Counted from the stretch's first letter, positions 1 through 9,792 are shown. The stretch: DNA of 50,052 nt from JAJFUE01 sp039683515 (GCA_039683515.1 JBDKRG010000048.1:1-50052); one strand, 5' to 3'. Notes: generated by a model not told the origin, from the letters alone. A program made the numbers and translations.

Positions 1-12
1 AGAGGTGCAGAG

Positions 13-90
13 AAATTCTGAACAGGAGGCAACGGAGGGAACGGAGAATTTTTTGGCGGATCATGTCTTGGTTGCCTCCTGTTTAGAAAT
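13..90. repeat. inverted repeat around a GGAG-rich tract
   Basis: An arm at 13-33 containing AACAGGAGGCAAC is repeated in inverted orientation at 71-90 with one or two mismatches. Between them lies a quasi-repeat (CGGAGGGAACGGAG) and the phrase TTGGCGGAT, which recurs in similar form near 112. No coding sense is seen in 1-248. The architecture, near-identical arms around a low-complexity tract, is the same as at other gene borders in this window. Confidence 0.6.
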
Positions 91-134
91 CTTGCCAGGA
101 AAACAAAATTCTGGCGGATAGTAGTACGGAGAAA

Positions 135-205
135 ATCCGATGATTTCGGAACCGCGTCAGCGGTTCTTAAGGAACGGCAATTTGGTTCTGGCTGCGCCAG
201 CTTAG
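135..205. repeat. REP-like palindromes
   Basis: Two short hairpins lie here: GAACCG with CGGTTC, and CTGGC with GCCAG. They belong to the loose class of intergenic palindromes seen throughout the window. No gene is recognised in this stretch. Confidence 0.5.
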
Positions 206-245
206 GATTACGACGCACGAACGGAAAACCTTCGTCAAGCGCCCT
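206..245. repeat. 40-bp direct repeat, left copy
   Basis: This block begins GATTACGACGCACGAACGG and matches 1779-1818 at about 37 of 40 positions in the same orientation. The two copies flank a 1.5-kb block holding the small peptide, the membrane protein and the 133-residue protein. The opening GATTACGACGCACGA belongs to the dispersed family also found near 9.7, 13.3, 30.3 and 42.1 kb. Confidence 0.75.
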
Positions 246-248
246 GGC

Positions 249-332
249 TCACCCGGCCGCGGCGATCAGCATGCCGCAGGCGAGGAGGACCATGGCCAGG
301 AGGATGATTCTGGGGATGATTTCTTTATGCAT
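249..332 (-). CDS. 27-residue single-span membrane peptide (putative)
   Basis: An ATG at 332 opens a 27-residue frame with short charged N-terminus (MHKEIIPR) followed by a continuous hydrophobic stretch of about 18 residues that ends in AAAG. It looks like one transmembrane helix with almost nothing outside it. An AGGA lies about 10 bases before the ATG, an acceptable ribosome binding site. No family is recognised. The neighbouring membrane protein is on the same strand about 200 bp upstream, with several stops between. The clean hydrophobic pattern and binding site favour a real small protein, but a frame this short could be chance. Confidence 0.35.
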   Translation of the reverse strand: MHKEIIPRIILLAMVLLACGMLIAAAG

Positions 333-528
333 CGATGTGGGTTCCTGGGATGTCAAGGGTGGGCGCAGCGGCCGGGAACGGTTGCAGCCAGTTTAAGGAA
401 ACGCCCCACCCCGAGTCAAAGCCTTTCGCGCCTAATCGTCTGATTTTATTACGGTTATAAGGATCTAAAAGTCTTTTGCTTAAGGCGGGTGGCCGGCAGA
501 AGGGTGCGGCCGATTCGCGCCGATCTCC

Positions 529-1221
529 TCACGCCGGATTCTTCCTGAGCGAGGATTGGATGGCCTTGAGCGCTCGCCCGTAATAACTCAGCGCGTCAAC
601 CACGGGCCAGAAGATCATCGTGACCGCAATGTAAAACAAGTACATCCGAATCCATATTGGAAAGGCGAAGCCCAATAATATCACATCCTTGCCCGGTGAA
701 AAGATCGCGATCAGCAAACCGAAATACACCGGAACACAAACAAGGCTGCTCGCCCAGAAAATCCCGCGCGCGACCGCGACCCGGCGGGTCGTCAGGTCGA
801 GGCGGATCATGATGTAGATGGCGATCAGCCCGAAATAGGGGCCCGAACACAGGAACAAATAGATGATCAGGTACGGGAAACCGACGGCGAAACAGGCCAG
901 CAGGGTGAGCAGATAAAAAATGGCCAGCCGGTTGAATAGTTTCCGTTGAAACAGGCCCAGCACAACGAGCCTTCGATACCGGGGCAGAACCTTGATCTCG
1001 TCGCCGGGGCGCCTGAGCAGGCGGCGGCCGTGGCTGCGAAGGAAAATGAACAGAAAGAGGAGGTTGACGATCCAGATCGCCACATTTCTGAAATAAAACG
1101 CCCATTTTTCATACGGCAACAGGTCTTTGGAGGCAATCAGCGCCGCGTAGGCCATGAGGCTCGCCGTCAAGGCGAACCAAAAGCCGAAGTCGTTCGTGGC
1201 TTTGAGCGCCGGGTGTCGCAT
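529..1221 (-). CDS. multi-pass membrane protein, unknown function
   Basis: About 230 residues with five to six hydrophobic spans. A soluble N-terminus (MRHPALKATNDFGF) leads into helices such as ASLMAYAALIAS and FRNVAIWIVNLLFLFIFL. A basic loop (RSHGRRLLRRPGDEIKVLPR) follows, then further spans to a basic C-terminus. The frame stays open upstream to 1653, but that part is antisense to the divergent 133-residue gene and reads as non-coding. The ATG at 1221 has GGAG six bases ahead and is preferred; GTG or TTG starts slightly upstream are possible. No family was recognised. Together with the gene at 1312 it lies between two 40-bp direct repeats. Confidence 0.65.
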   Translation of the reverse strand: MRHPALKATNDFGFWFALTASLMAYAALIASKDLLPYEKWAFYFRNVAIWIVNLLFLFIFLRSHGRRLLRRPGDEIKVLPRYRRLVVLGLFQRKLFNRLAIFYLLTLLACFAVGFPYLIIYLFLCSGPYFGLIAIYIMIRLDLTTRRVAVARGIFWASSLVCVPVYFGLLIAIFSPGKDVILLGFAFPIWIRMYLFYIAVTMIFWPVVDALSYYGRALKAIQSSLRKNPA

Positions 1222-1311
1222 GAGCAGCTCCAGGTGCAGATCGTAATGACGCGGGACCGCCCGATCCACTGAATTCTTGAACAAAGCCCGAATCGCGCGG
1301 ATGATCCAGCC

Positions 1312-1713
1312 ATGGACAGGGACGTGCTCATCGCCAACCTGCTCGCGGCCGCGCGCGAGCTGATCCCATACACGCAGCCCTACGTGGTCGAGCAACTGCC
1401 CGCGAAATTTCAGTTTTATCGATTGGACAGGGAAACGCGCGCGCGCGACCGGAAGCCGCATTACCTGGGGCCGTTCTCGGCCGAGGAGATCGTCGACCAC
1501 TACTGGCGCGAGGCAAGGCACCCGGCCTGGCTCAGCGTGACGATCGTCGAACTCGCGGGCGACTGCTGCAGGATCCTGGTCGACAGCGAAGGGCGGTGGA
1601 CCGACACCGACGAGCGCACGACGGCGCTGGCCCGGATCAGGCAAAACGAGCACCCGCCGTTCAGCTGCGCCGTCACGCCGCCGCCGCCATTGCGCGAGGG
1701 CCTAAAGCGGTGA
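1312..1713 (+). CDS. hypothetical protein, 133 residues
   Basis: A soluble-looking protein with an aromatic, charged centre (HYLGPFSAEEIVDHYWREA, then HPAWLSVTIVELAGDCC and a DSEGRW turn) and a short proline run near the C-terminus. Composition looks like real protein rather than an antisense frame. It is divergent from the membrane protein, with about 90 bp between preferred starts. No Shine-Dalgarno is obvious before the ATG. I do not recognise a family; immunity- or SMI1-like small domains have a similar feel, but no specific motif supports that. Confidence 0.6.
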   Translation: MDRDVLIANLLAAARELIPYTQPYVVEQLPAKFQFYRLDRETRARDRKPHYLGPFSAEEIVDHYWREARHPAWLSVTIVELAGDCCRILVDSEGRWTDTDERTTALARIRQNEHPPFSCAVTPPPPLREGLKR

Positions 1714-1778
1714 CGAAAGTTTTACGGCAATAAAACACGTTCCAACTGGTTCTCAAGGGATGAGCCGGCGGTTGGTTC

Positions 1779-1818
1779 GATTACGACGCACGAACGGAAA
1801 ACTTTCGTCAATTGCCCT
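1779..1818. repeat. 40-bp direct repeat, right copy
   Basis: This matches 206-245 in direct orientation at about 37 of 40 positions. The spacer continues with a strong hairpin at 1831-1855 (CGGGGAGAA pairing with TTCTCCCCG). It has no T-run, so it is a palindrome rather than a clear terminator. A CTCCGCGTCTTCGTGG tract then abuts the end of the radical SAM gene. Confidence 0.75.
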
Positions 1819-1885
1819 ACATCGCGGGGACGGGGAGAATTCACGCTTCTCCCCGCCGCTCCGCGTCTTCGTGGTTCAAACCCGC

Positions 1886-3088
1886 TTATTTGGTCTTCGC
1901 GTATTCCGCGCCGACTTCGAGCGCGGGCCTGGCGCGGTGGCCGGGGTAGGCCTCGGCTTTCATCCGTTCGCGCCCGGCGATCAGCCCGCGGAGCCGGACG
2001 CGGTCCTCATCGGTCAGCAGCTCGTTGCTCTCGACGATCCGCGCCGCCTCGTTCAGGAGCCCCTGGATCAGGAACGGCGTGCGCTCCCGCAGGAACACGC
2101 ACCCCTGGCACTCCGGCCGGACGCGCCCCTGCATCAGATCGCGGCGAAGCTTGCGCATCGTCTCGTTGTTGAACGCCTCGGCGGGGCCCTCGCCGAGCGC
2201 GTCGCCCGTGTATTCCTCGATGTAGCAGCACGTCTTCATCTTGCCGTTGCGCTCGACGATGATCGTCGAGTTCAGGTGCCCGCAGCCGTATGACGCGCCC
2301 GCCTCGTAGATGTCGGGCCTGGCGCCGAACGCCTTCTGCCGCCAGAAGCAGAACCAGATGCCGAGCCGCTCGGCCTCCCGGCGCGCCGCTTCCAGCCGGG
2401 TCTCGAGCCGCGGCGTGTCCAGGACGTTGATCTTCTCGTCCTCGGGCCGGTAGATCACCGCGCTCGAGAACGACACCGACTGGCACCCCATCCGTTTGGC
2501 GAGCCGGATCATGTCGGGCGCCTGGTCGACGTTTTCGGCGTGCAGGACCATGTTGACCGACAGCGCCGGCCGCTCTGAGCCGCGCGCGCGCTTGAGCTCG
2601 GCGAGCGCCGCGACGTTCTCGACGACCCGGTCGAAATCCGCCCCGGCGCGCAGCCGGTCGAACAGCTTCTTTTCCGTCGCGTCCATCGAGATGTTGAGCT
2701 CGTCGAGCTGCAGCTCGACCAGCCGCTCGCGGTTTTCCGGCGTGAGGCTCATCCCGTGCGTGGAGGTGGCGACGATCACCCCCGACTCCTTGCACAGCCG
2801 GACGAAATCGAAGAACCGGGGGTGGAGAAACGGCTCGCCGAGGCCGAACAGCGACACCCGCCGCGCCGATTTCATCGCCTCGACATGCCGGGCGAACGCG
2901 TCGAAATCCATGTTCAGGTTCTCGCGCGCGCCGGCCGCCTCGCGGATGCAGTAGATGCAGTGCAGGTTGCAGACGGTCGTGACCGCGACGCCGTAGCACG
3001 CGGGCCGCTGCAGGAGCCGCTCGTCGAGAAACGTGAAATCGAGCTGCTCGAGGACGTGGTTGATGACTTGTTCGCGGGTGTTGATCAT
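1886..3088 (-). CDS. radical SAM protein with SPASM-like C-terminus
   Basis: A 400-residue radical SAM enzyme. The [4Fe-4S] cluster motif CNLHCIYC supplies C40, C44 and C47 of a CX3CX2C site. It is followed by the glycine-rich FGLGEPFLHP, the usual SAM-binding element of this superfamily. The C-terminal third has more cysteines (YGCG, KTCC, ECQGC), as in SPASM or twitch domains that bind auxiliary clusters in peptide-modifying or cofactor-maturing enzymes. The ATG at 3088 is chosen; the TTG-started upstream extension is basic and unlike the family. No precursor peptide or partner gene is adjacent, so the substrate cannot be inferred. Confidence 0.85.
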   Translation of the reverse strand: MINTREQVINHVLEQLDFTFLDERLLQRPACYGVAVTTVCNLHCIYCIREAAGARENLNMDFDAFARHVEAMKSARRVSLFGLGEPFLHPRFFDFVRLCKESGVIVATSTHGMSLTPENRERLVELQLDELNISMDATEKKLFDRLRAGADFDRVVENVAALAELKRARGSERPALSVNMVLHAENVDQAPDMIRLAKRMGCQSVSFSSAVIYRPEDEKINVLDTPRLETRLEAARREAERLGIWFCFWRQKAFGARPDIYEAGASYGCGHLNSTIIVERNGKMKTCCYIEEYTGDALGEGPAEAFNNETMRKLRRDLMQGRVRPECQGCVFLRERTPFLIQGLLNEAARIVESNELLTDEDRVRLRGLIAGRERMKAEAYPGHRARPALEVGAEYAKTK

Positions 3089-3163
3089 GCAGTACTTGCC
3101 GAGACCCACCGGAGTCGGCACAATCAGTCTAAAGCGGAGACCGCGCCGGGTCAAGCCGCCCTT

Positions 3164-3242
3164 TCGTGCATCGTGCGTCGTGCGTCGTGCGTCGTGCGTC
3201 GTGCATCGTGCGTCGTGCGTCGTAATCGAAATCGAAAATCGA
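3164..3242. repeat. CGTGCGTCGTG quasi-tandem tract before glnE
   Basis: About eight degenerate units of CGTCGTGCGT followed by CGTAATCGAAATCGAAAATCG. Read on the minus strand it is the same element as at 9721 and 42099: TTTTCGATT, ATTACGA units, then GCACGA units. It ends five bases before the glnE ATG, so it occupies the place of the ribosome binding site; no Shine-Dalgarno is visible. Unit-number changes here would alter the glnE leader. Confidence 0.85.
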
Positions 3243-3247
3243 CCGTC

Positions 3248-6200
3248 ATGCCGAAACCCTCGAAGAAAGCCCTCGCCGATATCGCCGCCAGCGCCGCGGA
3301 ATCATTATCCTCCGGCGCCGATGCCGCCGCCGCCGATTTGCTTGCCCGGCTCGGTTTTCGCGACGCCGCCCTTGCCGCGCGCCTGCTTGCCCCGATCGCC
3401 CAATCGCTCGGGTCGTTTTTGCCGTCTCTTCTTGCCCTCGTCGCGGCCGATCCGGCGCCCGACGCCGCGCTGGTGAGCCTCATCCGGCTCGCCGAAATCC
3501 GCCGTCCGGCCGATCCGGGCGCCGAGCTGAAATCGATCCCATCGACCTTGCTCAAGCGCCTTGTAACGGCGATGGGCGCCTCCCAGTTCATGGCCGACCT
3601 GCTCGTGCGCCACCCGGACACGCTCGACTGGCTCAAGGCCCAGAGGCTAACGCTGCCGCGGTCGTTCGAGTCGTTTCTGGAGGAGTTCTCGCGCGCGGCG
3701 AGCGGGATCCGCGAGGCCGAGCCGCGCCGGATCGCCGCGATCCGCTGCCACCGCCGCGAGCTCTTGCGGCTTGCCCTGCGCCGGCTGTCGAGGCACTCCG
3801 ACGAGCCCGGGATGGCCCGCGAGCTCTCCGACCTGGCCTCGGCCACGCTGCAGTGGGCGATCAATGAACTCATGCCGATCCTCGTCGAGCGCCACGGCGA
3901 GCCCCACGCCGAGCGCGAGGCCCCCGGCGCGCGCGGCCCCGTCCCGTTCGCCATCATCGGCATGGGCAAGCTCGGCGGCCGCGAGCTCAATTTCTCCTCC
4001 GACGTCGACCTGCTGTTCGTCTACGGCGGCGAGGGGCGCACCCGCGGCCGCGCCGACGGCAGCCACGCCATCACCGTCCACGAGTTCTTCACGCACCTGG
4101 CCGAGGAACTCCTCGCCTACCTGATGAACCCGACCGACGAGGGCTCGTTCTACCGCGTCGACATGCGGCTGCGCCCCGAGGGGGCGACCGGCCCGCTGGC
4201 GCGCTCGCTCGACGCCTACGAGTTTTATTACGAGACGCAGGCGCACCCGTGGGAGCGGCTCGCCCTGCTCAAGGCGCGGCCCGTGGCCGGCGACGCCGAG
4301 CTCGGCCGCCGGTTCGCGGCGATGACGCGGCCGCTCATATACGACCCGCTCCACAAGGGCCGGCTCGTCCAGAAGATGCGCGAGCTCAAGCAGAGCATCG
4401 ACCACGTCGTCGCCACGCGCGACGCCGCCCACCGCGAGATCAAGCGCGGCACCGGCGGCATCCGCGAGATCGAATTCCTCGTCCAGACCATCCAGATGCT
4501 CCACGGCCAGGACCAGCCCGCCCTGTGGGCGCAAAGCACGCTCGAGGCGCTCGGCGCGCTCGCGACGGCAGGCCTGCTGCCCACCGCCCGGACGCGCCGG
4601 CTCGCCGAGGACTACGTCTTCCTGCGCACCGTCGAGCACCGGCTGCAGATGACCAACCTGCGCCAGACGCACACGCTCCCGGCCGACCCGGTCGAGCTGG
4701 AGCTCCTGGCGCGGCGCTGCGGCCTTGCCGGCGCCGAGCGGCTGATGAAGCGCTGGCACGACGTCTCGGCGCGCGTGCACAAGGGCTTCGTCGAGTTCTT
4801 CGCCGAGGACGAATCGGCGGCGCGCGACGACCCCGCCGAGCGCGCGGCCTCCCTCATCCTCTCGGGCGAGCCCGAGGCGACCGTCCTGCCGCACCTGGCC
4901 GCCTGCGGCCTTGCCTCGCCGAGCGCGCTCAAGATGCTGCGGCGGCTCAGCGGACTGGGGCGCCATTACCTGACGCTCGAAGGCCGCCGCGCGTGGACGC
5001 GCCTCCTGCCGCGCCTCCTCGAGCAGTCGCGCGCGAACCCGCAGCCCGAGACCGCGCTGGCCAACTTCGAGTCGTTCCTCGTCGCCTCCGGCTCGCTCGC
5101 CGGCTACTACGAGATCCTCGTGCGCAACACGGCCCTGTTCGACCTGATCTTCCGGGCGATGGGCTCGGGCCACATCCTCGCGCGCACGCTCATCGCGCAC
5201 CCGGAATTCTTCGACTACCTCTACGACCCGGGCGAAATCTCGCTCGGTCCCGACGAGCCGGTCCTCGCGGCGCGGCTCGCGCACGCGCTCGGGCCGGCCG
5301 CCGGCGACGAGGCGTTCGCGCGGGCGCTCGGCCGCTTCAAGCGCTTCGAGCACCTCATGGCCGGCCTCGGCAAGCTCGGCGGGTTCCTGTCGTTCGAGGC
5401 GTTCAACGCGCGGCTCTGCCTCACCGCCGAGCTGATCGTGAAGGCCGTCCTACAACGGGCCGCGCGCGAGATGGGATTGGAGCCGGAGCCGGCGCGGTTC
5501 GCGATCCTCGCCATGGGCAAGCTCGGCGCGCGCGAGTTCAACCACTTCACCGACCTCGACCTGATCTTCGTGTGGGACGAGGGGTTCGCCCCCGGCAGCC
5601 CGAGCCCCGCCGAGACGGCCGCCGCCCTCGGCGAGCGCGTGATGGCCTTGCTGACGCTGACCACGAGCGAGGGCCGCCCCTACGAAGTCGACGCGCGGCT
5701 TCGGCCCGAGGGCGCCGCCGCCCCGCTCGCGCCGCCGCTCGGCCGTTACATCGAGTATTTCCGCCAGCGCGCGCAGATCTGGGAGATGCAGTCGGCGATG
5801 AAGATCCGGCCGATCGCGGGCGACACGGGCCTGGCCGAAAAGCTCGTCGCCGGCCTGCGCGAGCGGATCGTCGACCGGCTCGAGGCCGTCGACCTGCGCG
5901 CCGAGATCAAGACGATGCGCCGGCGCATGGAGGCGTCGCAGAAAACGCCGCGCTGGGTGAGCCTCGATTTCAAGGTCGGCCGCGGCGGCATCGTCGACCT
6001 CGAATTCATCGCGCAGTACCTGCAGCTCAGCCGGCTGCAGGAAAATCCCGAACTGATGGGGCTCGGTCCGCTCGACGTCTTCGCGCGCGCCGGGCTCGAA
6101 CCCGGGCTCGCCGAAAACCTGCGCGACGATTACGTCTGGCTGCGCCGGCTCGAGGACCGCACGCGCCTGCTGTTCGAAAGCGACCATTCATGGATCCCGG

Positions 6201-6334
6201 CCGAGGGCGAGAAGCTGCAAGCGCTCGAGCGCGCCTGCCGCCCGCTGCTCAAGAACCCGGCCGCGTCCCTGACCGACACGATCGCCGCCGTCCTGGTGCG
6301 CAACCGCAAGCGATTCGAAGAGATCCTCGGGTGA
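3248..6334 (+). CDS. glnE: bifunctional glutamine synthetase adenylyltransferase/adenylyl-removing enzyme
   Basis: A 1028-residue GlnE, slightly longer than the usual 950 because of an alanine-rich N-terminus. GlnE adds AMP to, and phosphorolytically removes AMP from, a tyrosine of glutamine synthetase in response to PII signalling. Both nucleotidyltransferase domains are present: GMGKLGGRELNFSSDVDLLF near residue 234 (adenylyl-removing half) and AMGKLGAREFNHFTDLDLIF near 752 (adenylylating half). Each has the DxD metal site. Each domain also has its arginine-proline signature (VDMRLRPEG, VDARLRPEG) and GTGGIREIEF or GRGGIVDLEF helix. No glnA or glnB lies nearby. The ATG at 3248 directly follows a quasi-tandem repeat. 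The next gene starts three bases after the stop. Confidence 0.95.
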   Translation: MPKPSKKALADIAASAAESLSSGADAAAADLLARLGFRDAALAARLLAPIAQSLGSFLPSLLALVAADPAPDAALVSLIRLAEIRRPADPGAELKSIPSTLLKRLVTAMGASQFMADLLVRHPDTLDWLKAQRLTLPRSFESFLEEFSRAASGIREAEPRRIAAIRCHRRELLRLALRRLSRHSDEPGMARELSDLASATLQWAINELMPILVERHGEPHAEREAPGARGPVPFAIIGMGKLGGRELNFSSDVDLLFVYGGEGRTRGRADGSHAITVHEFFTHLAEELLAYLMNPTDEGSFYRVDMRLRPEGATGPLARSLDAYEFYYETQAHPWERLALLKARPVAGDAELGRRFAAMTRPLIYDPLHKGRLVQKMRELKQSIDHVVATRDAAHREIKRGTGGIREIEFLVQTIQMLHGQDQPALWAQSTLEALGALATAGLLPTARTRRLAEDYVFLRTVEHRLQMTNLRQTHTLPADPVELELLARRCGLAGAERLMKRWHDVSARVHKGFVEFFAEDESAARDDPAERAASLILSGEPEATVLPHLAACGLASPSALKMLRRLSGLGRHYLTLEGRRAWTRLLPRLLEQSRANPQPETALANFESFLVASGSLAGYYEILVRNTALFDLIFRAMGSGHILARTLIAHPEFFDYLYDPGEISLGPDEPVLAARLAHALGPAAGDEAFARALGRFKRFEHLMAGLGKLGGFLSFEAFNARLCLTAELIVKAVLQRAAREMGLEPEPARFAILAMGKLGAREFNHFTDLDLIFVWDEGFAPGSPSPAETAAALGERVMALLTLTTSEGRPYEVDARLRPEGAAAPLAPPLGRYIEYFRQRAQIWEMQSAMKIRPIAGDTGLAEKLVAGLRERIVDRLEAVDLRAEIKTMRRRMEASQKTPRWVSLDFKVGRGGIVDLEFIAQYLQLSRLQENPELMGLGPLDVFARAGLEPGLAENLRDDYVWLRRLEDRTRLLFESDHSWIPAEGEKLQALERACRPLLKNPAASLTDTIAAVLVRNRKRFEEILG

Positions 6335-6337
6335 GGC

Positions 6338-6700
6338 ATGGTCCCAGATGTGGATAAATCAACCGGTATTCTCTGGAGAAAGAGACTGTATCTGGCCTAC
6401 GTTGGGCTGTCCATCCTTCCGTATCTATTGGGCGCGTTTAAATGCATTCTCGAGAAACAAAACCCGATTGACATCATTCTGAGTTTTTTATGCGCCGGTT
6501 TCATGGCATCTCAGTTTCTGATGCTGAAATCCATCGCCAAGGTATTCAGCGGGCTGTTTCTGTTCTGTTTCCTGATTGTCGAATTGCTGCCGCAATGGGA
6601 CCTGAATCCTCAAATAACTGTCGGGCAAATCCGGCTGATGGGCCTCGTTTTCCTGATGCCGTCCATTGTCACGGCCATTTGCTGGAAAGCATTAAGGTAA
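6338..6700 (+). CDS. small membrane protein, unknown
   Basis: A 120-residue protein with about four hydrophobic spans (LAYVGLSILPYLLGAF, IDIILSFLCAGFMASQFLML, FSGLFLFCFLIVELLP, LMGLVFLMPSIVTAI). It begins three bases after the glnE stop, which suggests translational coupling, although no Shine-Dalgarno is seen. Base composition is noticeably lower in GC than glnE. No family is recognised. Confidence 0.6.
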   Translation: MVPDVDKSTGILWRKRLYLAYVGLSILPYLLGAFKCILEKQNPIDIILSFLCAGFMASQFLMLKSIAKVFSGLFLFCFLIVELLPQWDLNPQITVGQIRLMGLVFLMPSIVTAICWKALR

Positions 6701-6777
6701 GTCGCCCCTATCCCTTTGATCCTTTCCGCCTCTGCCGTATCTTGAAACATTATGGCAGCTGACAAAAGTTCTGCCTG

Positions 6778-6866
6778 AACGAACTTTGGCGTTCGTGAGG
6801 CCCGAAGGGCCGGCAGTTTGCAGCAAGCAGGAAAACCTTGCTTGAGGAGCGGCTTGTTTGCCGGAA
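6778..6866. repeat. REP-like palindromes between convergent genes
   Basis: Stem-loops GGCCC/GGGCC and GCAAG/CTTGC sit in the spacer between the small membrane protein and the peptide transporter. They could act as a simple bidirectional transcription barrier, though no T-run follows. Confidence 0.4.
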
Positions 6867-6881
6867 AAGTCATGTCACTTG

Positions 6882-8357
6882 CTAATTCGCAGTTCCCATC
6901 AGCTTTTTGAGCGGCCTGGCCAGGATGAGGAGCACGGCGCCGGCGGAGGCCGTGATCAGCGCGATGCGCAGGTAGATCGACGGCATGTCCGCCACCGGCA
7001 CCTGCGAGATCTCGCCGGCGAGCAGGCCCGCCGTCAGGCTCCCCAGCGCCGTCGCCAGGAACCACATCCCCATCATCTGGCCGACGAACCGCCGCGGCGC
7101 CAGCTTCGTGACCGCGCTCAGCCCGACCGGGCTCAGGCACAGCTCGCCCAACGTATGGATCAGATACGTCGCGACCAGCCACAGCGGCCCCACCTGGCCG
7201 ATCCCCCCGGCCACGATCAGCCGGCGCGAGGCGACAATCATCACCACGAACCCCAGCCCGAGCAGGATCAGGCCGATCCCGAACTTGGCCGGGGTCGAGG
7301 GATTCAGCCCGCGCCTGGCAAGCGCCACCCAGAGCGAGGCCATGAGGGGCGCGAACGTCAAGATGAACACCGGGTTGAGCGACTGGAACAGACCCGCGGC
7401 GATGTCGCGATTCAGGAACGAGACCGTGCGCACCGTGTAGTCTTTGGCGAACAGGTTGAGCGAGGAGCCGGCCTGCTCGAATCCCATGAAGAAGATGACG
7501 CACGCGACGAGGAGGAAAATCAGGACGATCAGCCGGCGCCTTTCAACGGCGTCGAGCCTGGCGAGGAAAAAGATCCCGGCGAGGTAAAGCAGCCCGAGCG
7601 CCGCGATCGCCCGCGTGGCCTGGCGCGCGAGCCTGACCGGCTCGAGACGGATCACGCCCGCGATCGCAAGGAGCGCGAACGCGAAAATCGCGGCCACGGC
7701 GGCCGCAACGATCATCCAGCCCCGGCGCGCCGACTTCGGGTCGTATCCCTTCGGGCGCAAGCCCGCCTCGCCGAGGCGCCAGCGCGTGAGCCGGTACTGG
7801 ATCAGCCCCGCGACCATCCCGACGCCCGCCGCGGCGAACCCGTAATGCCAGTTGACCTTCTCGCCGAGCGGGCTGCAGATGAAGGGGCCGATCATCGCCC
7901 CCAGATTGATCCCCATGTAAAAGATCGTGAAACCCGAATCGCGCCGCGCGCTCCCCTCGGCGTACAACTCGCCGACGATGACGCTGACGTTCGGCTTGAG
8001 CAGCGCCGTCCCGAGCACGATGAACAACAGGCCGAGATAGAACGTGCCCGTCGACGGGATCGCGAGCGTGAAGTGCCCCAGGGCAATGATGCAGCCGCCG
8101 TACCACACCGCGCGCTGCGCCCCGAGCAGCCGGTCGGCGATCCACCCGCCCGGCAGCGCCGTCAGATACACGAGCGCCAGGTAGAGCCCGTAGACGGCGC
8201 TGGCCGTGACCCGATCGTATTCCAGGCCGGGGGCCTTCGCGACCATGAACAGCACGAGCAGGGCGCGCATGCCGTAAAAGCTGAACCGCTCCCACATCTC
8301 GGTGAAGAAGAGCGTGGAGAGGCCGCGCGGGTGCCCCTGCAAGTCATTGTTTCCCAT
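6882..8357 (-). CDS. POT/PTR2 family proton-coupled peptide transporter
   Basis: A 491-residue inner-membrane transporter with about 14 spans, the usual size for POT carriers, which import di- and tripeptides with protons. The diagnostic ExxERFxxYG motif is intact: E20, E23 and R24 in TEMWERFSFYGM. The PTR2 segments GGWIADRLLGAQR and FYMGINLGAMIGPFICSPLG are also clear. It stands alone on the minus strand, convergent with the gene before it. The spacer upstream contains a CACGGAC repeat. A link with the threonine catabolism operon upstream is possible, since both feed on peptides or amino acids, but this is inference. Confidence 0.92.
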   Translation of the reverse strand: MGNNDLQGHPRGLSTLFFTEMWERFSFYGMRALLVLFMVAKAPGLEYDRVTASAVYGLYLALVYLTALPGGWIADRLLGAQRAVWYGGCIIALGHFTLAIPSTGTFYLGLLFIVLGTALLKPNVSVIVGELYAEGSARRDSGFTIFYMGINLGAMIGPFICSPLGEKVNWHYGFAAAGVGMVAGLIQYRLTRWRLGEAGLRPKGYDPKSARRGWMIVAAAVAAIFAFALLAIAGVIRLEPVRLARQATRAIAALGLLYLAGIFFLARLDAVERRRLIVLIFLLVACVIFFMGFEQAGSSLNLFAKDYTVRTVSFLNRDIAAGLFQSLNPVFILTFAPLMASLWVALARRGLNPSTPAKFGIGLILLGLGFVVMIVASRRLIVAGGIGQVGPLWLVATYLIHTLGELCLSPVGLSAVTKLAPRRFVGQMMGMWFLATALGSLTAGLLAGEISQVPVADMPSIYLRIALITASAGAVLLILARPLKKLMGTAN

Positions 8358-8457
8358 GGCTGGAAAAGAGTCCCCCGGATTTTATTCGTGCCTTGAACGT
8401 GCGAGGCCATCGTAAACACAAACGATCCGGACGGCAAGCAGCATGGCGGCCGGCGCG

Positions 8458-8512
8458 CGCGGGCACGGACTAACACGGACTTGCACGGACGGGCACGGAC
8501 TTGTACCGGGTT
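8458..8512. repeat. CACGGACTTG quasi-tandem repeat
   Basis: Four to five degenerate units of GGCACGGACTTG (with GGACTAACACGGAC and GGACGGGCACGGAC variants) lie in the spacer between kbl and the peptide transporter. It is another member of the class of short degenerate repeats found next to gene ends here. Confidence 0.75.
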
Positions 8513-8528
8513 GGCGAACCCGGCTGTT

Positions 8529-9710
<1,182 letters not shown>

Positions 9711-9718
9711 ATCATGCC

Positions 9719-9768
9719 TTTCGATTTTCGATTACGATTACGAGCACGAGCACGAGCACGAGCACGAT
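9719..9768. repeat. GATTACGA/GAGCACGA repeat between tdh and kbl
   Basis: Consists of TCGATTTTCGATTACGATTA followed by four GAGCAC units, ending in a T6 run. It fills most of the 82-bp space between two genes that almost certainly share a transcript, and begins nine bases from the kbl start. On the minus (transcribed) strand the order is CGTGCTC units, then TAATCG units. Confidence 0.85.
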
Positions 9769-9792
9769 TTTTTGAAACGTGGCCGATACGCG

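Noticed and set aside
3164..3242. Possible CRISPR array in the regular CGTGCGTCGTG units
   Set aside because: Units are about 10 bases, contiguous and degenerate, with no spacers of constant length and no cas genes.
3647..6357. Very long open frames antisense to, or out of frame with, glnE (568 and 702 codons)
   Set aside because: They arise from GC-rich codon bias; composition is arginine/alanine/glycine-rich without motifs, and the sense frame has full GlnE signatures.
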